From JANQPX01 sp039197065 (GTDB lineage: Bacteria; Pseudomonadota; Alphaproteobacteria; Geminicoccales; Geminicoccaceae), in assembly GCA_039197065.1 (NCBI GenBank), contig JBCCUL010000015.1, forward strand, positions 1-47,379: 47,379 nt of DNA. The letters run 5' to 3'. Positions 34,937 to 43,015 of this stretch are shown piece after piece (the stretch's first letter is position 1; every line of letters starts with the position of its first letter). The notes below the pieces were generated by a model that had not been told where the DNA came from, made no database searches, and was given only the letters and a program-made list of their open reading frames with translations. A program made the position numbers and the translations under genes.

Positions 34937-35176
34937 CGTCCGGAAAGTTATCGAATGATTTCATCCTGTTGCAGTCGAGGTCAGGCGAGGAAGAGGGGGC
35001 CGAGCGATGCAGCGCATCGGTCAAGGCCGATGACGACGCCTGAAACGGCTGCAACAGGACCCGGCGGGCGGCCTTGTCCTTGGCAGTTGCGTTGTCCCTC
35101 GCGACTTGCAGTGCGCCGCACTCCTCGCATCTGCTGAGGGAAAAGGCCATAAAATCACTCGATAACTTTCCGGACG
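34937..35176. repeat. 240-bp MITE-like element with 25-bp terminal inverted repeats and internal hairpins
   Basis: Bases 34937-34961 and 35152-35176 are inverted copies matching at 24 of 25 positions; the left end opens cgtccggaaagttatcgaat. Inside are further dyads: CCTGTTGCAG (34965-34974) with CTGCAACAGG (35049-35058), CGATGC-AGC-GCATCG around 35001-35015, and AGTGCG-CCG-CACT around 35110-35122. It encodes no transposase. Minus-strand frames through it are open but have no start that makes sense. The layout suits a miniature inverted-repeat transposable element or a structured RNA. Confidence 0.75.
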
Positions 35177-35251
35177 GGTTCTGAGTGACCGAGAGCATCG
35201 CAGCGATTAACGATGTGATTTGATGTCGATGAAGGCGAAGTTCGGTCGGTC

Positions 35252-36010
35252 TCAGATGTCGCGCGAACCGGGGCGCAAGGCGCGATAGAGCACCGGCAGG
35301 AGGGCGAGCGCCGTGAGGCCGGTGAGGCTCAAAATCAGGTCGGTGGTCATGAAGCTCGACAGGTCGATCGGACCTTCGGCGTTCAGCACGTCGCCGAGGC
35401 CGGCGCCGACCCGAGACAGCAGGATGGTCGCGGGCAGAATGCCAAAAAAAGCGCTGAACATGTAGATATGCAGCGGCACGCCGCAGGCAGCCGGCAGCGT
35501 CGTCACGATCATATAGGGGAAGATCGGCACCAGATGCATGATGAAGACGTAGCTGAGCGCACTTTCCTTGAAGCCCCGGGCAAAGCGCTGGATCATCGGG
35601 CCGGCGCGTTCGCGCATGGCGGCGCCGAAGGCCGAGCGCGCCAGAAGGAAAATGATGGTGCTGGCGATGGTCGCCGCGATCATGGTGTAGATGGCGCCGA
35701 GCCACCAGCCGAAGAGGTAGCCGCCGGCCATGGTGAGCACGGCCAGGCCCGGCACCGATGTCGCCACCACCAGGGCGTAGATCGTGGTGAACAGAACGCC
35801 GGCGAGGACCGGTTTGCTGGTGACCAGTTCGAGCAGCTTGTCCTGATACTGGATCAGGATTTGCTCGAAGCCGCCGAGGCCGAAGAAGAAGGCGATCGCG
35901 AACCCGGCGCCGATGGCCGGCAGGCCGACGATGGCGATAAGCGACAGGCGGGATAGCGAGGATTCGGGCATCAACAAAGACAGATCACCAGTTTGCAGCC
36001 ATCGCCGCAT
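35252..36010 (-). CDS. TVP38/TMEM64 (VTT-domain) membrane protein, copy 1
   Basis: From ATG 36010 the product has 252 residues and about six hydrophobic segments. The VTT/SNARE-assoc core is visible as TMAGGYLFGWWLGAIYTMIAATIASTIIFLLARSAFG, followed by AGPMIQRFARGFKES and YVFIMHLVPIFPYMIV. Members of the DedA/TVP38 superfamily are lipid scramblase-like or transport proteins of unclear substrate. A TTG at 36022 would add four residues. It is the last gene of a three-gene unit and is a paralogue of the next TVP38 gene. Confidence 0.88.
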   Translation of the reverse strand: MRRWLQTGDLSLLMPESSLSRLSLIAIVGLPAIGAGFAIAFFFGLGGFEQILIQYQDKLLELVTSKPVLAGVLFTTIYALVVATSVPGLAVLTMAGGYLFGWWLGAIYTMIAATIASTIIFLLARSAFGAAMRERAGPMIQRFARGFKESALSYVFIMHLVPIFPYMIVTTLPAACGVPLHIYMFSAFFGILPATILLSRVGAGLGDVLNAEGPIDLSSFMTTDLILSLTGLTALALLPVLYRALRPGSRDI

Positions 36011-36103
36011 ATCATGCTTCAAACAGCGTCACCAAACCACTTCCGAACCTCTGAAAGTGGCCATGACGCCCTCTCATTGAAGCGAATGATCGAATTTGTC
36101 CAG

Positions 36104-36859
36104 CTATTCTGATTTTTTGGCGGCGAAGCGCTTATAGGCGATCGGCAGGAGCGAAAGGATCGCGAGCGCAATGATCGGGCCGATGACGCTGGGCTTGAAG
36201 ATGATGCCAAGATCCGGCGTGCCGCCTTCGTCGAAGACAGCGCCAAGGCCGTTGCCGACGCTCGCGAACACCAGGCTGCCGGGGATGATGCCGAAGAAGG
36301 TGCCGATGACGAAGGTCATGAGACCGACGCCGAGGAAGGCCGGGACCAGGTTCACCAGCCAAAACGGGAAGAGCGGGATCAGGCGAAGGAAAAGGAGATA
36401 GCTTAGCGCATTTTCCTTGAAACCTTCCTCCATGCGCTGGAGGCGCGGGCCGGCTTTGCTCCTCAGCGCGTCGCCGAGCGAGGTCTTGGCGATCAGGAAG
36501 ATCAGGGTGGCGCCGAGCGTGGCGCCGATGACGACATAGAGGCCGCCAAGCCAGGTGCCGAACAGGAAGCCGCCGGCGATGGTCAGGACGACACCGCCTG
36601 GAACCGAAATGGCTGTTGCGATGGCGTAGATCGCGATGAAGCCGAGCGGGGCGAGCGCGCCATTGTCGGCGACGAGGGCCAGCAGCGTTTCCCGGTGTTC
36701 CCGAAGCGCATCGAAGGACAGGTAGTTGTGCAGGCCGGTGCTGAAGATCCCGATCGCAGCCGCGGCGAGCAGGGCCAGCGGCAGGAGACGCTTGAGCAGC
36801 GAGCTTTGTCCGCCCGCTTTGGGGGCATCTTCGCTCTGTCGTTCCGTTACCTCGCTCAT
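36104..36859 (-). CDS. TVP38/TMEM64 (VTT-domain) membrane protein, copy 2
   Basis: From ATG 36859, with AGGTGG 5 bases upstream, the product has 251 residues. It shares the family core: TIAGGFLFGTWLGGLYVVIGATLGATLIFLIAKTSLG, RLQRMEEGFKENALSYLLFL and RLIPLFPFWLVNLVPAFLGV. A GTG at 36868 is an alternative start. It is followed after about 90 bp by the paralogue and preceded by the flavoprotein gene, all on the minus strand. Confidence 0.9.
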   Translation of the reverse strand: MSEVTERQSEDAPKAGGQSSLLKRLLPLALLAAAAIGIFSTGLHNYLSFDALREHRETLLALVADNGALAPLGFIAIYAIATAISVPGGVVLTIAGGFLFGTWLGGLYVVIGATLGATLIFLIAKTSLGDALRSKAGPRLQRMEEGFKENALSYLLFLRLIPLFPFWLVNLVPAFLGVGLMTFVIGTFFGIIPGSLVFASVGNGLGAVFDEGGTPDLGIIFKPSVIGPIIALAILSLLPIAYKRFAAKKSE

Positions 36860-36978
36860 AGCATCCACCTATTCATTAGAGCGGGGCCCGACTAGGTGGA
36901 CCCACATCAAGACCTCAGAGATCTTTCAGATCAATATGTTGGAGATTAGGCGCCAGGTTCGTCATACCGGGATCCGAT

Positions 36979-38412
36979 CTAGCCGAATCGCGCCAGGAAC
37001 CGCACCAGCCAGCGCGTGCGGTCGCTGAAAAGCTTCGGCGTGAAATAGCTGCCGGCGGCGCGTTTGCTGACCTCGCTCAGGGTTGGGTAGGGGGCGATCA
37101 TGCTGGCCATCGCCTTGATCTTGATGCCTTGGTTGATCGCCAGGACCCAGGGAAGAATGAGCTCGCCGGCATGGGCGCCGACGATCGTGGCGCCGACCAC
37201 CCTGCTTTTCTTGTCGATCACCACTTTGACCCGGCCTTCGGTGCGCCGCTCCGCCTGGGCGCGGTCATTTTCATCGAAGCTCCAGGTGAGCGTCTCCGCG
37301 CCATGGACGGCGTCTTTTGCCTGCGCCTCGGTCATGCCGACATGGGCGAGTTCGGGATCGGTATAGGTGACCCAGGGAAGCGCCTTGTAGCTGACCTTGG
37401 CCGGCAGACGGAAAAGCGCGTTCTGGATCACGATACCGGCGTGATAGCCGGCGACATGGGTGAACTGAAAGCCGCCGGTGACGTCGCCGAGCGCGAAGAT
37501 CTTTTTGTTGCTGGTTCTCAGCCTGGCGTCGACCTTGATGCCGCGGCGCTCATAGTCGACGCCGGCGGCTTCGAGGTTCAGGCCGTCGACATTGGCGCCG
37601 CGTCCGGTGGCCACCAGGATGTTGGAGCCTTCGATACGGGTCGTCTCGCCGCTTTCCTCCTCGACGACGACGGCAACCCCGTTGCCGGCCTTTTCCACCT
37701 TCTGGACCTTGACCCGCTCCTTCAGGGTGATGCCATCGGCGATCATATGGTCGCGGACGATGGCGGTCATTTCGGGGTCGTCTTTGGGCAGCACCGGCCC
37801 CATGTCGACGATGGTCACGCTGGCCCCGAGACGGCGATGGGCCTGGGCCAGCTCCGAGCCGATCGGCCCGCCGCCGATCACGATCAGATGGGAGGGGGCG
37901 GTCTGGTTGTCGAAGATCGTCTCGTTGGTGTCGTGGGGCACGTCGGCAAGGCCGGGTATCGGGGGCACAACCGGTGAGCTGCCGGTGGCGATGGCAAAGC
38001 GTCTGGCCTTGACCCGGGTGCCGCCGGCTTCGATCTCCTCGCGGGAGAGAAAGCGGGCGCGTTCCTGCAAAACGGTGACGCCGAGCCCCTCGAAGCGCTC
38101 GACGCTGTCATGGGGAGCGATGGCGCCGATCACGCCGTGGATGTGATCATGCACGCCTTTGAAGTCGATTTCGGGCTCATGGTTCTTGATGCCGAACTGC
38201 TCGGCATGGCGCATGACATGGCCGACATGACCGGCGGCGATCATCGCCTTCGAGGGCACGCAGCCATAATTCAGGCAGTCGCCCCCCATTTTGCCGGCCT
38301 CGACCAGGACGGTCTTCGCACCCATCTGCGCAGCGCCGGCAGCCAGCGCCAGGCCGCCCGAACCGCCGCCGATGATGCAAAGGTCCGCCTCCAGTGTCAT
38401 CGCCATCTTCAT
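36979..38412 (-). CDS. MerA/Lpd-like FAD-dependent pyridine nucleotide-disulfide oxidoreductase
   Basis: From ATG 38412 (AGGAA 5 bases upstream) the product has 477 residues: FAD motif IIGGGSGGLALAAGAA, redox-active disulfide GGDCLNYGCVPSK, NAD(P) motif VIGGGPIGSELAQAHRRLGA, a second FAD motif FALGDVTGGFQFTHVAGYH, and a dimerisation domain (about 340-460). It lacks the N-terminal metal-binding domain and C-terminal Cys pair of true mercuric reductases, and the His of the Lpd HPTxSE box is Tyr (YPTLSE), so neither activity can be assumed. Its coupling with TVP38 genes is common in bacteria and suggests a membrane-linked redox role (inference). Confidence 0.88.
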   Translation of the reverse strand: MKMAMTLEADLCIIGGGSGGLALAAGAAQMGAKTVLVEAGKMGGDCLNYGCVPSKAMIAAGHVGHVMRHAEQFGIKNHEPEIDFKGVHDHIHGVIGAIAPHDSVERFEGLGVTVLQERARFLSREEIEAGGTRVKARRFAIATGSSPVVPPIPGLADVPHDTNETIFDNQTAPSHLIVIGGGPIGSELAQAHRRLGASVTIVDMGPVLPKDDPEMTAIVRDHMIADGITLKERVKVQKVEKAGNGVAVVVEEESGETTRIEGSNILVATGRGANVDGLNLEAAGVDYERRGIKVDARLRTSNKKIFALGDVTGGFQFTHVAGYHAGIVIQNALFRLPAKVSYKALPWVTYTDPELAHVGMTEAQAKDAVHGAETLTWSFDENDRAQAERRTEGRVKVVIDKKSRVVGATIVGAHAGELILPWVLAINQGIKIKAMASMIAPYPTLSEVSKRAAGSYFTPKLFSDRTRWLVRFLARFG

Positions 38413-38666
38413 TGGTTCCTGTTTCAAATTCGGCGCTCAAGGAGCGATTGTATTGTCCCGGCCGCGTCGTGTTTGGCTTGGACGCGACCGTCACGTCGAA
38501 GGTTCATATCCTATTCCTAGCTGTTTAAGCATAATCAAGACCCTGTGAAGAAACGAATAACGCGATCTAACAATCTCGCTATGCGAGCTTGTTGGGAAGG
38601 TTCAATAACGTTTCAAACGGGCTCTAAGCTCTTGACGCCTGTCATGGCCTCCGACGAACTATCGGC

Positions 38667-40199
38667 ATGACGACGGCAAGCGAGAGCCATCCAGGAACCG
38701 ACCAGGCCGAGCGCACGCGACGGACGCTGGTGCTGCTGACGGTGTCGCTCTGCACCATGCTTTATTCGCTGACCGTCACCATCGTTAACGTCACGTTACC
38801 GCAGCTGCAGGGCGCCTTGTCGGCCACGCCCGACCAGGTCGCCTGGGTGGTGACGCTCAACCTGGTGGCCACGGCGATCGTGACGCCGATGACCGGCTGG
38901 CTGGTGGGGAGGTTCGGGCGCAGGCCGGTGATGATCTGGTCCGTGGCCGGCTTTGCGCTCTCCTCGCTCCTTTGCGCCATCGCGACGTCGCTCGCCCCGC
39001 TCCTTATCTATCGGATCGGTCAGGGTGCATTCGGCGCACCTCTGGTGCCGCTTTCCCAGGCGCTGATCGTCGCCACTTATCCCGAGAAAGACCGGGCGAT
39101 GGCTCAGGGTTTCTTCGGCATGTCCGTGGTGCTCGGGCCGGCGATCGGGCCGGTGTTCGGCGGCTATCTCGCCGAGGAATATAGCTGGCGCTGGGTGTTT
39201 CTCCTAATCGTGCCGCTGGCGCTCGCAGCGCTCTTCATGGTGATCGCGTTTATCAAGGACGGCGACAGGAAAGCCGATGCGCGTCTCGACTGGACCGGCT
39301 TTCTGGCGCTCTCGATCGCGGTCGCCTGTCTGCAGCTCCTGATGGACCGGGGCGAGCGCCTCGATTGGTTCGGCTCGACCGAGATCATTTTTCTGACCGC
39401 GCTGGCGGGTCTCAGCTTCTACATCTTCCTCGCCCACAGCTTTACGGCGGATCGCCCGTTCATCTCCCCGTCTCTCTTTTTGGATCGCAATTTCTCGATC
39501 GCGCTTTTGATCGTCTTCGTCTACGGCATGCTCAATTTCACGCCGATCGTGCTGCTGCCGCCGCTGCTTCAGAACCTGAACGGCTATCCCGACAGCCTGA
39601 TCGGCTGGCTTTTGGCGATGCGCGGCGTGGGGTTGGTGCTCGGCTTTTTTCTGGCCGGCCGCATGGGGCGCTTCGATCCGAGGGTCGGGCTGCTGATCGG
39701 CATGCTGCTCGTGGCGGTGAGCGGCGTCATGCTGATGGATTTCAACTTCGACACCAGCGTCAGGACGCTGGAATGGATGGGCTTCATCCAGGGGCTCGGC
39801 TGCGGGCTGATGTGGGTGCCGCTTTCGATCGTGGCCTTCGCCTCCCTCCACCCGTCCAGGCTGCCGGAGGCCTCGGCGATCTTCCATCTCTTGAGGAATT
39901 TCGGCAGCTCGATCTTCATCTCGATCAGCGTGATGGCGGTTATCCGCACCGCCAAGATCAACCATGCCGAATTCGCCGAGCATGTTTCGCCCTTCAACGA
40001 AACGCTTCGCTTCCCCGGCAGTGCCGGGCTGCTCTCATCGGATGGCGCGGAAGGCCTTCTCGCCCTTGCCGGCGAGATCGATCGTCAGGCGCAGCTGATC
40101 GGCTATTTGAACGCTTTCCTCCTCTACACCGCGGCTGCGATCGTCACGGTGCCCTTCCTGCTCTTCGTCACCGTGCAAGCGGCGCGGCCGCCTCGTTGA
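38667..40199 (+). CDS. DHA2-family MFS drug efflux transporter (EmrB/QacA type)
   Basis: The 510-residue protein has about 14 hydrophobic helices, as expected for DHA2. Motif A is present as GWLVGRFGRRPVMIW, and motif C-like glycines follow in VVLGPAIGPVFGGYLAEEYSWRWVF. It exports hydrophobic compounds with proton antiport. No EmrA-type membrane fusion partner adjoins it. It is divergent from the flavoprotein gene, with 250 bases between. Its 3' end overlaps the opposite-strand HD hydrolase by 32 bp. Confidence 0.93.
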   Translation: MTTASESHPGTDQAERTRRTLVLLTVSLCTMLYSLTVTIVNVTLPQLQGALSATPDQVAWVVTLNLVATAIVTPMTGWLVGRFGRRPVMIWSVAGFALSSLLCAIATSLAPLLIYRIGQGAFGAPLVPLSQALIVATYPEKDRAMAQGFFGMSVVLGPAIGPVFGGYLAEEYSWRWVFLLIVPLALAALFMVIAFIKDGDRKADARLDWTGFLALSIAVACLQLLMDRGERLDWFGSTEIIFLTALAGLSFYIFLAHSFTADRPFISPSLFLDRNFSIALLIVFVYGMLNFTPIVLLPPLLQNLNGYPDSLIGWLLAMRGVGLVLGFFLAGRMGRFDPRVGLLIGMLLVAVSGVMLMDFNFDTSVRTLEWMGFIQGLGCGLMWVPLSIVAFASLHPSRLPEASAIFHLLRNFGSSIFISISVMAVIRTAKINHAEFAEHVSPFNETLRFPGSAGLLSSDGAEGLLALAGEIDRQAQLIGYLNAFLLYTAAAIVTVPFLLFVTVQAARPPR

Positions 40200-40818
40200 C
40201 GTCTTTGAATCGTCGGAGAAAAGCGGCCTCCGCCTTGGTCGGCGGGTGGGGTTCGAGGGGGATGTCCGCGATGCCGCGCTCGGATAGCGCTCCCTTTGGG
40301 TCGAACAGGCGTCTCGCTTCTTCCTTGGGAAAGCCTGCGACCCTGACCGCCTCGATATAGGCGGCGGCGCGATCGGCGCGTTTGACCAGGAGACCGGCCG
40401 CCTTGGGCAGCCGATGCAGGCCGAACCGGCGTTTGACGGCTTCCATGAGGCGCTGCTCGATCTCGACATAGTCGCCGCCGAGCGCTGATTTGAAGGGCGT
40501 GATCAGATCGCCAATCACATATTCGGGCGCGTCATGCAGAAGGGCGAGCAAGCGCCAGTCCGTCGGCACATCGGCGCGAAAGTGACCGAGGAGCTGCTCG
40601 ACCAGGAGCGAGTGCTGGGCGACCGAGAGCGCCCAATCGCCCGAGGTCTGGCCGTTCCAGCGGGCGACGCGCGCGAGGCCCACGGCGATATCCTCGATCT
40701 CGATATCCAGCGGTGAGGGATCGAGCAGGTTCAGCCGCCGTCCCGACAGCATGCGCTGCCACGCCCTGTCGGTGTCCGACGCGGACTTCATTGACTTGGT
40801 CTGTTCACCGCTCGCCAT
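40168..40818 (-). CDS. HD-domain hydrolase, YfbR-like 5'-deoxynucleotidase
   Basis: The 216-residue product has the HD-fold metal ligands: His in LSVAQHSLLVEQLL, the HD pair in LLALLHDAPEYVIGDL, and Asp in VKRADRAAAYIEA. This pattern with APEYVIGDLITPFK is typical of YfbR-type enzymes that dephosphorylate dNMPs. The first 20 residues are not conserved in type; ATG 40791 (MKSASDTD) is an alternative start. The 3' end overlaps the MFS gene tail to tail. Confidence 0.85.
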   Translation of the reverse strand: MASGEQTKSMKSASDTDRAWQRMLSGRRLNLLDPSPLDIEIEDIAVGLARVARWNGQTSGDWALSVAQHSLLVEQLLGHFRADVPTDWRLLALLHDAPEYVIGDLITPFKSALGGDYVEIEQRLMEAVKRRFGLHRLPKAAGLLVKRADRAAAYIEAVRVAGFPKEEARRLFDPKGALSERGIADIPLEPHPPTKAEAAFLRRFKDVNEAAAPLAR

Positions 40819-40971
40819 GGTGGCAGCATGGCATGATCAGCCGTCGCGATCAAAGCGCTGAAACAGGTGAAGCAGCCGGTTTTGGATGGTGCAATGCGCG
40901 TGTTAATTGATCGCATTTCATTGTTTTCATGTTCTAAGTGCCAACCAAAAACTTTTTGAATATTCTTCGAT

Positions 40972-41000
40972 GAACAATGTTCGTGAATTGATGATCAATT
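40972..41000. promoter_or_regulatory. two palindromes upstream of the arylsulfotransferase-family gene
   Basis: GAACAATGTTC (40972-40982) and AATTGATGATCAATT (40986-41000) are perfect odd-length palindromes, 3 bases apart, in an AT-rich region 70-98 bases before the next start. They are operator candidates. The second has the TTGAT/ATCAA half-sites of FNR/FixK but the spacing is wrong. Confidence 0.4.
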
Positions 41001-41069
41001 GAAACGCCGACCAGCTTTCAGCCGCTATTATCACGTTGGCCACTTCAAAGCCGAAAGGGGGGATTTCGA

Positions 41070-42482
41070 TTGCGTGGTGATGCTTCAAAGTCGAAGATCG
41101 GCTTTCTCGATATTGTCTGGTATGTGCTGGTCGCGTTGTTCTTGTTTTGCGCCGGTGTGACCTATCAGTGGTATGTCAACAAGAACCCCATCTACCCGCT
41201 GACCCTGTTTGGCGCTGCGCTCGATACCTCCAAGGACCAACTTGACGAAACCTTGCAGCAGTTCGGCTTGAAGAAGCCGCATTATTATTACGAGACTGAT
41301 TTCGACGCCGCCGACAATCTGCACGATGCCGAGAAAGCGGAGAGCGGCCTGACCCTGATCACGGCGGTCGATGAAAACCAGGCCCTCGAAGCCGAGATCG
41401 TCGAACTGGACGGCACGCCGGTGCAGCGCTGGCCGATCGACTGGTTTGAGCTCTGGCCGGATGCCGAGCATGTGCCGGAAATCTTTCAGCCGAAGCAACG
41501 GCCGGGCACCCATATCCATGGCGCTGTCGTCATGGACAATGGCGATCTGGTGTTCAATTTCGAGTATCAGGGATTGATGCGTCTCGATGTCTGCGGCGAC
41601 GTCGTCTGGCGTCTGCCCTATCAGACCCACCATTCCATCGATCTTGATCGGGAAACCGGCAATCTCTGGGTCTCGGGGCGGATCTTTCATGACGAACCCG
41701 ATGACCGCTATCCCAATCACGTGCCCCCCTTTGCCGAGCCTACGGCGCTCGAAGTGTCTCCTGAAGGTGAGATCCTTAGCGAGATCTCGATCCTTCACGT
41801 GCTGGAGAAGAACGACCTGCATGGTCTCTTGCATATGGACGACTTCGATGACATCCAGCGCGGCAAAGCCAAGACCACCGGCGATACGCTTCATCTGAAC
41901 GACGTCGAGGTCTTTCCGCCGCATCTGCAGCCGGGGACGTTCGAACCCGGCGATCTGATGATGTCGCTGCGCAACATCCACACCGTGCTCGTCATCGATC
42001 CTGAGACCGAGGAGATCGTCTACAAGCAGGCCGGCGGTTTCGTCGGGCAGCATGACCCTGATTTCATCGACGGCGATCGGATTTCGGTGTTCGACAATGC
42101 GGTCGCCATCGGTGACGAGGCGCCGCGTCAAAGCCGGATCGTGATCCTCTCAGCGAAAGACCTAGCGGGCGAGCCGGAGGTCCTTTTCGAGGGCAGCGAG
42201 GCGATGCCGTTCTACACGGATGTCATGGGCAAGCATCAATGGCTGCAAAATGGCAATCTGCTGGTGACGGAATCGACCAAGGGGCGGGCTTTCGAGCTCG
42301 ATCCAAGCGGCGAGGTGGTCTGGCAGCATGTCAATCTGGTCGACGATGAGGGCTGGGTCGGTCTGGTCGACGAAGCCCAGCGCCTGCCAGCGCGTTTTGA
42401 TCGGCAGTTCTTCGAAAGCGAGCGCAGCAAGCGCTGCGGCCGAGACGACAGGCTTGCCGCTCGGGACGAACAAAAGTTCTAA
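41070..42482 (+). CDS. arylsulfotransferase (ASST)-family protein, membrane anchored
   Basis: The start is TTG 41070 with GGGGGG about 8 bases upstream. The 470-residue product has one membrane helix at about 12-31 and a beta-propeller-like body with ASST-family motifs: GTHIHGAVVMDNGDLVFNFE, HHSIDLDRETGNLWVSGR, LHLNDVEVFPP, GDLMMSLRNIHTVLVIDPET, GQHDPDFIDGDRISVFDN and KHQWLQNGNLLVTEST. The His residues in THIHG, HHS and QHDP match positions that hold the sulfate intermediate in the family. The propeller should lie in the periplasm. Sulfuryl transfer between phenols is the known activity; the real substrate here is unknown. It stands alone. Confidence 0.8.
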   Translation: MRGDASKSKIGFLDIVWYVLVALFLFCAGVTYQWYVNKNPIYPLTLFGAALDTSKDQLDETLQQFGLKKPHYYYETDFDAADNLHDAEKAESGLTLITAVDENQALEAEIVELDGTPVQRWPIDWFELWPDAEHVPEIFQPKQRPGTHIHGAVVMDNGDLVFNFEYQGLMRLDVCGDVVWRLPYQTHHSIDLDRETGNLWVSGRIFHDEPDDRYPNHVPPFAEPTALEVSPEGEILSEISILHVLEKNDLHGLLHMDDFDDIQRGKAKTTGDTLHLNDVEVFPPHLQPGTFEPGDLMMSLRNIHTVLVIDPETEEIVYKQAGGFVGQHDPDFIDGDRISVFDNAVAIGDEAPRQSRIVILSAKDLAGEPEVLFEGSEAMPFYTDVMGKHQWLQNGNLLVTESTKGRAFELDPSGEVVWQHVNLVDDEGWVGLVDEAQRLPARFDRQFFESERSKRCGRDDRLAARDEQKF

Positions 42483-42551
42483 GACAGCCTCTATGTCTTT
42501 AGAGTGGCTCACGTCCAACCGCTAAGCCCACCCTCAGACGCCGACCCAAAG

Positions 42552-42881
42552 TCAAGGCCGGCCCGCCTCGGGCCCCCAGGGGGCGTTCTGGAGGAGCTTG
42601 TTGTCCTGGGAGAGGATGAGGGGGCGGATTTTGGCGGCGAAGGCTTTGAAATCCTCATCGGCGTAGACGGCGGCCCAGAATGCGCGGCGATCGGCGTCGT
42701 CTTCGAAGCGCCAGAGATGGACGATCTGGTTCATGGCGCCGACATCGCCGGTAAAGTAGCCGACCAGCCTGCCTTCGGAATGAGGCTCAAGCGCCGGCCA
42801 GCCGAACGCCTTATAGGTCTCGGCCGCCTCGGCGAGCTTGCCGACATAGAGGTTGTAGGTCCGCAATTCATAGATGGCCAA
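42552..42881 (-). CDS. NIPSNAP-family protein
   Basis: Start TTG 42881 with GGAGG 7 bases upstream gives 109 residues beginning MAIYELRTYNLYVGKLAEA, the conserved NIPSNAP opening. The rest, with VGYFTGDVGAMNQIVHLWRF, DRRAFWAAVYADEDFKAFAA and IRPLILSQDNKLL, is a ferredoxin-like alpha+beta fold of the dimeric barrel group. Function of bacterial NIPSNAPs is unclear. Frame extension to ATG 42965 would add 28 non-conserved residues without a ribosome site. Confidence 0.85.
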   Translation of the reverse strand: MAIYELRTYNLYVGKLAEAAETYKAFGWPALEPHSEGRLVGYFTGDVGAMNQIVHLWRFEDDADRRAFWAAVYADEDFKAFAAKIRPLILSQDNKLLQNAPWGPEAGRP

Positions 42882-43015
42882 GCGTCCGTCCTCCCTGGAT
42901 TTTTCAGCTCCCGCATCCTGACCGATCTTCGGTGATGACGCAAAAAGAAGGCGGACATCCGCCACATTCGGACGCCCGCCTTCGTTGCGTAACCCGACCT
43001 AAGAGGCCGTGTGCC

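Noticed and set aside
34719..35705. Long minus-strand frame running through the repeat elements into the TVP38 gene
   Set aside because: It is out of frame with the real TVP38 protein and consists of repeat-derived sequence; no ribosome site.
36979..38412. Mercuric reductase as the identity of the flavoprotein
   Set aside because: No N-terminal metal-binding domain, no C-terminal Cys pair, and no mer genes nearby.
40986..41000. FNR/FixK box
   Set aside because: Half-sites TTGAT and ATCAA are separated by one base instead of four.
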